Source: Siphonodentalium dalli (Eukaryota; Mollusca; Scaphopoda; Gadilida; Siphonodentaliidae). From it: 64,000 nucleotides of DNA. The translations under genes were made by a program, and so were the position numbers. The stretch is from NCBI GenBank assembly GCA_032622095.1, contig CP136063.1, forward strand, positions 214,475,982 to 214,539,981. Direction: 5' to 3'. Under the pieces are notes generated by a model. The model made no database searches. It was not told where the DNA came from and saw nothing but the letters and a program-made list of their open reading frames with translations. Shown in pieces: positions 59,351 through 64,000 of this stretch. Every line of letters starts with the position of its first letter. Within the stretch, counting starts at the first letter, position 1.

Positions 59351-61427
59351 GGCGTTCAACACCCCGTTTGAATGACAACACCGATGGGCCAAACATCATT
59401 CTGGAAATTCCTTATGAAAATATGACCATCCACCCACAAGGTGCTATTGTCACTGAAATAAATTTCTGGGACTACAGCAATGAACACTGACCGTCCCTCA
59501 ATCCGTCTGAACACTTCATTGTCCAGATGAAAACGTGAACAATATTCCAGTGTTTTTTTACGATTTTGTTTGTTAGGGTTTATGTGGGGGGGGGTTTTCT
59601 CCTATTATTTTTCTATGCTAAAGTGTTTTATATTTGATAATATTCATGTTTTCTTCAATTCTGAGTCAATCTGTTTATTTTAATTATTTCCGATGATTGT
59701 GTATAATATTGCAACTTTGACTATATCCATCATACAAACTGTATTTCTATAAACTTGTATTTACATGTATAAAACTTGGAAAATATTCCACAAGATTGAA
59801 AGATACAGTAGCAGTTCAACACAGGCGCTGACGGTGTCAACATCTTCGATTGTTAGTGCAGCTCCAAATTTTAATCCAAAGTTCACGAGTGTGTTCTGCA
59901 TACTGCATTACTGATACTAACTTTACGACTTATGTGCGAATAGATGACACAACTGAATATAGCTATCTGTAACAATACGACTATTTTAGGGTCTGTGGTC
60001 AGCTCCGATATCTCCAGTTGATATGGTTGTGTCACGATAAGTGGCGCATTCGCCGAGAAACCTGAATAATAAACATTAATTTCAAAAGCATGTTCGTGAG
60101 ATTTGTATGTAATTGTATGATATTGCAACAAAAAAAACACCCTAAATATATTACAATCATATCAAACAGGGTGCATTCAACCGGACAATATAGCATAGGT
60201 CGGTGTTGAAAGTGTTATCTTGTGGCAAGAGTGTCATAAAGTGTTATTTAATTTTTGATATATAACTCATCACATCTCATCACACTGTTACAGTGATAAA
60301 CAGACATGAAGTAAAAGATATAAAATAAAGATTATCATTTATTGGCGTTGTCGTCATAAATGAAACCAATTAAGCCATTTACTGAAAACGAACATGTATG
60401 TCCCCTGGTAATGAATAGATATAATATCATAGATATTTAAAGCCACATGGCGTTTTGCGCTCCAAAATACACGTAATATTATTCGCTTTTGAACTTTCCT
60501 CAGTATCGAAATAGGTCGATAAATATCCGAACTACCTTTCTACGAGCATTATTTAACCAAAAAAGACGAACTGAAGTAATGAAAAATACAACTGCGAATA
60601 CGGTGTTTGGTTCCCAAACACAAAACAGCCATCTGCACGACATGGAACTGAAAAGATCGTTCCGTGGTAGTCTATTCCTGATATGGTAGCAACAAAGAGC
60701 ATTTGTCTTACTTTTGGCGAAAAGTTCCAAACGGCTGAAAATGGCTGTGACTTTGTCAAGTGTTTTTCAGAGCATATGAAACAGATATATCAATAATTCG
60801 CTTATGTATCGACATATCGTATCCGTCGCTCCAAATTACTTAGGAAAAAACTGGAGGTTCGAATGAGCCATGTCCGTTTAAGCTGATATTTTTCGAAACG
60901 CTCAATTTTAAAGACGAGTAAGTATCTAAATTCATGATATTGGAATACGTTTAATATCAAAAAGTATACATAATACAATTGATGGATCATATTTAAAGTG
61001 TGTGTTATATTAATCACAATTTCGAAACCCTTAGCAGATAGATCTTGTACAAATATACTTTGAGTTAACAGCGAATTAGCAATTCTTTTTTGGCGGATGA
61101 TGCCTCCTCTAGGCATTCGAACCATGAAAAACTTACCCAAATGAATTGACTGTCTACAACTGTAAACAAAAAATAACGACACGATTGATAATCTTTGCAG
61201 TTTGTTTTGATATGCTATGTGTCCTAGTCATAGGACTCAAGTTCTTCGAAGTAGGTCCATGCGTTGTAACATAAAAGTATGCAAAACAACCATCATCAAC
61301 ACATACATGAAAAATAGATTGAATTTTATCTAATTTTCATTACTAATAAGATTTCACATGTCAAACCACTGATATGTAAACATTACTGTCACAGTCGAAT
61401 TGTCGATACGCATCTACTACGATCCCT
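59351..61427. other. no recognised gene
   Basis: A G run near 59587. A minus-strand exon-like stretch (about 60067-59935, acceptor TTTATTATTCAG, weak donor GTAAAG) encodes a hydrophobic ~44-residue segment without a known domain. A 126-codon minus frame at 60802-61182 also lacks a domain. Neither is annotated as a gene. Confidence 0.35.
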
Positions 61428-61757
61428 TTAACCCTTTATCCAACAGAACGGCCCTGTGCCAATGCATTCTCTTATATATGCGAGTCGACCATAGGTCGCC
61501 TCGCATATATAAGAGAATGCATTGGCTTTTTTTAGGCCAATGCATTCTCTTATATATGCGAGGCGACCTATGGTCGACTCGCATATATAAGAGAATGCAT
61601 TGGCACAGGGCATAACTGTAACTATCACAATGTGGTCAAGGAGCCGGTTCCAATGATATCCATATTTGTATGGTTCTATTGAGACAGACCGAAGATATTT
61701 TAGGCTGTTGAAGCTTTATTTGGCCGGTTTTGGCCGGTTTGTTGGGTAAAGGGTTAA
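61428..61757. mobile_element. piggyBac-like MITE with paired palindromes (322 bp)
   Basis: Element 61432-61753, ends CCCTTTATCCAACA / TGTTGGGTAAAGGG, flanked by TTAA at 61428-61431 and 61754-61757. The two 69-bp palindromes (61458-61526, 61536-61604) are only 9 bp apart, versus 78 bp in the copy at 45311-45711, and the GGCCGGTTTT repeat is present twice, not three times. Same family, different target (TTAA). Confidence 0.9.
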
Positions 61758-63295
61758 CATCAAGCTAGTCGTAGACCACATGCCCCGATAGGCACCGCAC
61801 TAATACCAAAAACGTAAGCAGGCGCCCCATGCGGGTAATTTTCAAAAAATCTCAATTTCAAACTATCATCTTGAAACGGAAAATCATCCCCCGTAACCAA
61901 TTTATGCGATAGTACCAAAACACCTGTTCACCCTCAACATATCAGAGTTACGTTCTAATTAAGTGAAAATGTGGTTTGACAAAATAAAAAGAACGTTTAT
62001 TGAAGTAGGTCGATAGAGTTTTGACAGGAATTTTTTTCAAAAAACATACTGCATTATTGAGATTAAAAACCCAGTCTGCCATCTGAAATCATGGCTCTCG
62101 GTGAGAAAATAAATAAAACATTGTTCATTGCATACTAGAGTATCTTGGTTATGTTTTTTTCCCAAAAACAAAATAGTTCTGAAAATGGATACCAAATAAA
62201 AAAAACTAAAATATCCAATGAACAATTATTCATTTGTTTTCTCGCAGACAGTAATTATTTCAGGTCGTAGCGCATACATTAGTTGGGTTCATAAGCTCCT
62301 ATTTGATACGTCTTATTTATCCCCAACCCCCTTCCCGCAGAAACATGTTTACTACCATATATACCAGGCACGTATATAAGGACGGTGGATAAGCAAAGCA
62401 AAGCAAAGTTTGGGGTGGAGTGGCAGTGTAGCGCGTTACAAACCCACGTGGCAGAACAGTAATCCAGAAATAAACTGTTATCAGCTCAAAGACGTATATT
62501 TGTCATATAATAATTCAACATATCCTCGCAAAAATACGCACATAATCGACCTATAATGTGAAATAAGTTCATAATTTGATTATTTGATTCTGAAATAAGC
62601 AGATAATGGACACTGTCCGCGTATAATGAACCTAAACTGAAGCATTGTGAGTCGATAATGTGACTAAAACGCTCCCATTTTCAGTTCATAACGAGTCAAA
62701 ATGAGGAGATTCTAAGCAGATTATTGACCTAAAACAAATTATATTATAAGCAGATAATGTGCGGGTTTTCTGGAGAGAAGGCTGAATAATTTGCATGTTA
62801 TGTCCAATAACAGCTTTTCATTAGGTATGTCTCAATAATCTAACGTTCGATCTACCCACTGTACAATAATACAGGAAATATGTGTGGCTTTCAATATTCA
62901 TATCATCTAAAGCACCAGAGGAATTACGTGAGCTGACGCTGGCATCGCGGCGATAATTGAATGTCAAAAACAACAATGAGAACTGGTTGAAAATATTTAA
63001 TTTTCTCAAGGCAATGTTTCCTTGTAAGAAGCGGAACCCATCCCATGATAGTGTGTAAAGAATAATTAGCTGGTAAATATTGAAACTATGATCCACTCCT
63101 TTTGATTAGTGCTCTATATTGGTCCAGTTCATAAACATGTACATTTAAAACCATTTTAGAAATCATGATTTACCTTTAAACATGGATTTGGAAACAGAAA
63201 TACGTGACATTTGAAAACTATCTGCGCCCAGAATCACCCATACACCCGGACCTTGTGTCATGTACTTTGTTCCTGACCACCCCATGCCATATGTG
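61758..63295. other. no recognised gene
   Basis: 62520-62770 has many ATAATGTG / CAGATAATG phrases of unknown meaning, and GCAAA occurs in a short triplicate at 62393-62407. No exon seen. Confidence 0.35.
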
Positions 63296-63408
63296 CAAGA
63301 AATTGGTACAGTGTTCGTTACACTTCCCATTTCTATAAATATATGGCGGTGATATTGCATAATTTGCGAGAAATTTACGGGTATCTACGAAAATTCTGTT
63401 CCGTTCCT
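63296..63408 (+). repeat. dispersed repeat, copy 2 (copy 1 at 564-690)
   Basis: GAAATTGGTACAGTG ... ACTTCCCATTTCTATAAAT ... TTGCATAATTTGCGAGAAAT matches 564-690 in the same orientation. The 205-bp tandem array that follows copy 1 is not present here. Confidence 0.6.
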
Positions 63409-64000
63409 GGACGCCAGCTCATACAGAGCTGCATGTGTCGCCGTGCCCGTATGCATTTAAATCGCCATCGCGTATTAACTAACTAAACCAGTGTTCAGTG
63501 TTTCAACAAAGGAAACACGTTCGATACCAAGTATCTTGGAAACAGTTAGGTTGTACAACAGTCATATATTACAATCCTACGCGAACAGGATGAATAACAA
63601 TTATGTCCTCAAGAAAAAATCATAGGGGTCAGGTCAGTCTTCGATTTTGTTATTTCTATGTCACAGTATGACGTGAACGTGTTCTTCCTGTCTGTATAAT
63701 GTGACACGTTATTACTGCTATGCTGATTTGGTCGTGTCAATGGAGGTATGGGGATACAGAACAACACATTTCGGGTTTCACTCGGGGCGAGTTATTTTAT
63801 TGTAGTAGAACGAAGACTATATGCTATTCCCACAATATAACACAAAAGGTGATATCCAATGTTTTTTTCTGGGAGATATTATCCAACATTAGTAGAATAA
63901 CCAAGACATCAGGTATAGTTTGCAGAAGATGTAATTTAATTTCAGTAAATATAGAACAAACATTTTTATCAGCTACGCCAATTATTACGACAAATCAAAT
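63409..64000. other. no recognised gene
   Basis: No exon, RNA gene or element end was recognised before the window ends. Confidence 0.4.

Noticed and set aside
59935-60067. Minus-strand exon-like segment with acceptor TTTATTATTCAG
   Set aside because: Donor is weak and the hydrophobic translation matches nothing I know; left unannotated.
61140-61163. Minus-strand micro-exon of ~23 bp between TTTGTTTACAG and GGGTAAGT
   Set aside because: Good sites but too short to judge, with no neighbouring exons identified.

Overview
This is an animal nuclear genome window, AT-rich and mostly non-coding. It shows GT-AG split exons of extracellular-type domains (PAN/apple, C-type lectin and a 'GCPND' module that I recall from uncharacterised proteins of lancelets, hemichordates, molluscs and cnidarians), abundant MITEs, Helitrons, tRNA-derived SINEs and degenerate tandem repeats. 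There is no operon structure and no long open frame. I would place it in an aquatic invertebrate (deuterostome or lophotrochozoan); the species cannot be read from the sequence.

Layout. 0-9 kb: a tRNA-headed SINE-like copy, a 4 x 205-bp tandem array, a 2.5-kb element with 17-bp inverted ends (1919-4433) carrying a nested foldback, and a hAT element (6873-8992) with a perfect 8-bp target duplication. The hAT copy retains a BED-finger exon and is itself interrupted by a TAA-flanked inverted-repeat element. 9-18 kb: degenerate tandem repeats, one C-type-lectin exon on the minus strand (11477-11641), a ~190-bp satellite (12.1-14.4 kb) and two Helitron-like relics. 19-23.4 kb: five Helitron copies. 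Four are 738 bp long, arranged as two 1955-bp R-S-R composites joined exactly head to tail, followed by an inverted 380-bp relative. 24.7-29.6 kb: a Tc1-like MITE, tandem repeats, a foldback and a tRNA-Ser-like relic. 33-35.3 kb: an E-box palindrome cluster, then repeated AACGCTCTTTAT motifs around a THAP-type zinc-finger exon. 35.8-37.4 kb: a ~160-bp tandem repeat and a SINE with target duplication inside a minisatellite. 38-46 kb: several MITE families with readable target duplications, including a palindrome-armed TTAA/ATAA family.

Genes. The best-supported host gene is on the plus strand at 51773-57609: the last four exons of a secreted or receptor-like protein, with compatible phases at every junction and a stop codon. 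A signal peptide plus PAN/apple first exon lies on the minus strand at 46764-47031. The C-type-lectin exon at 11477-11641 shares its strand and intron phase, so they might belong to one very long gene, but nothing in between proves that. The remainder is intergenic or intronic DNA dominated by repeats.
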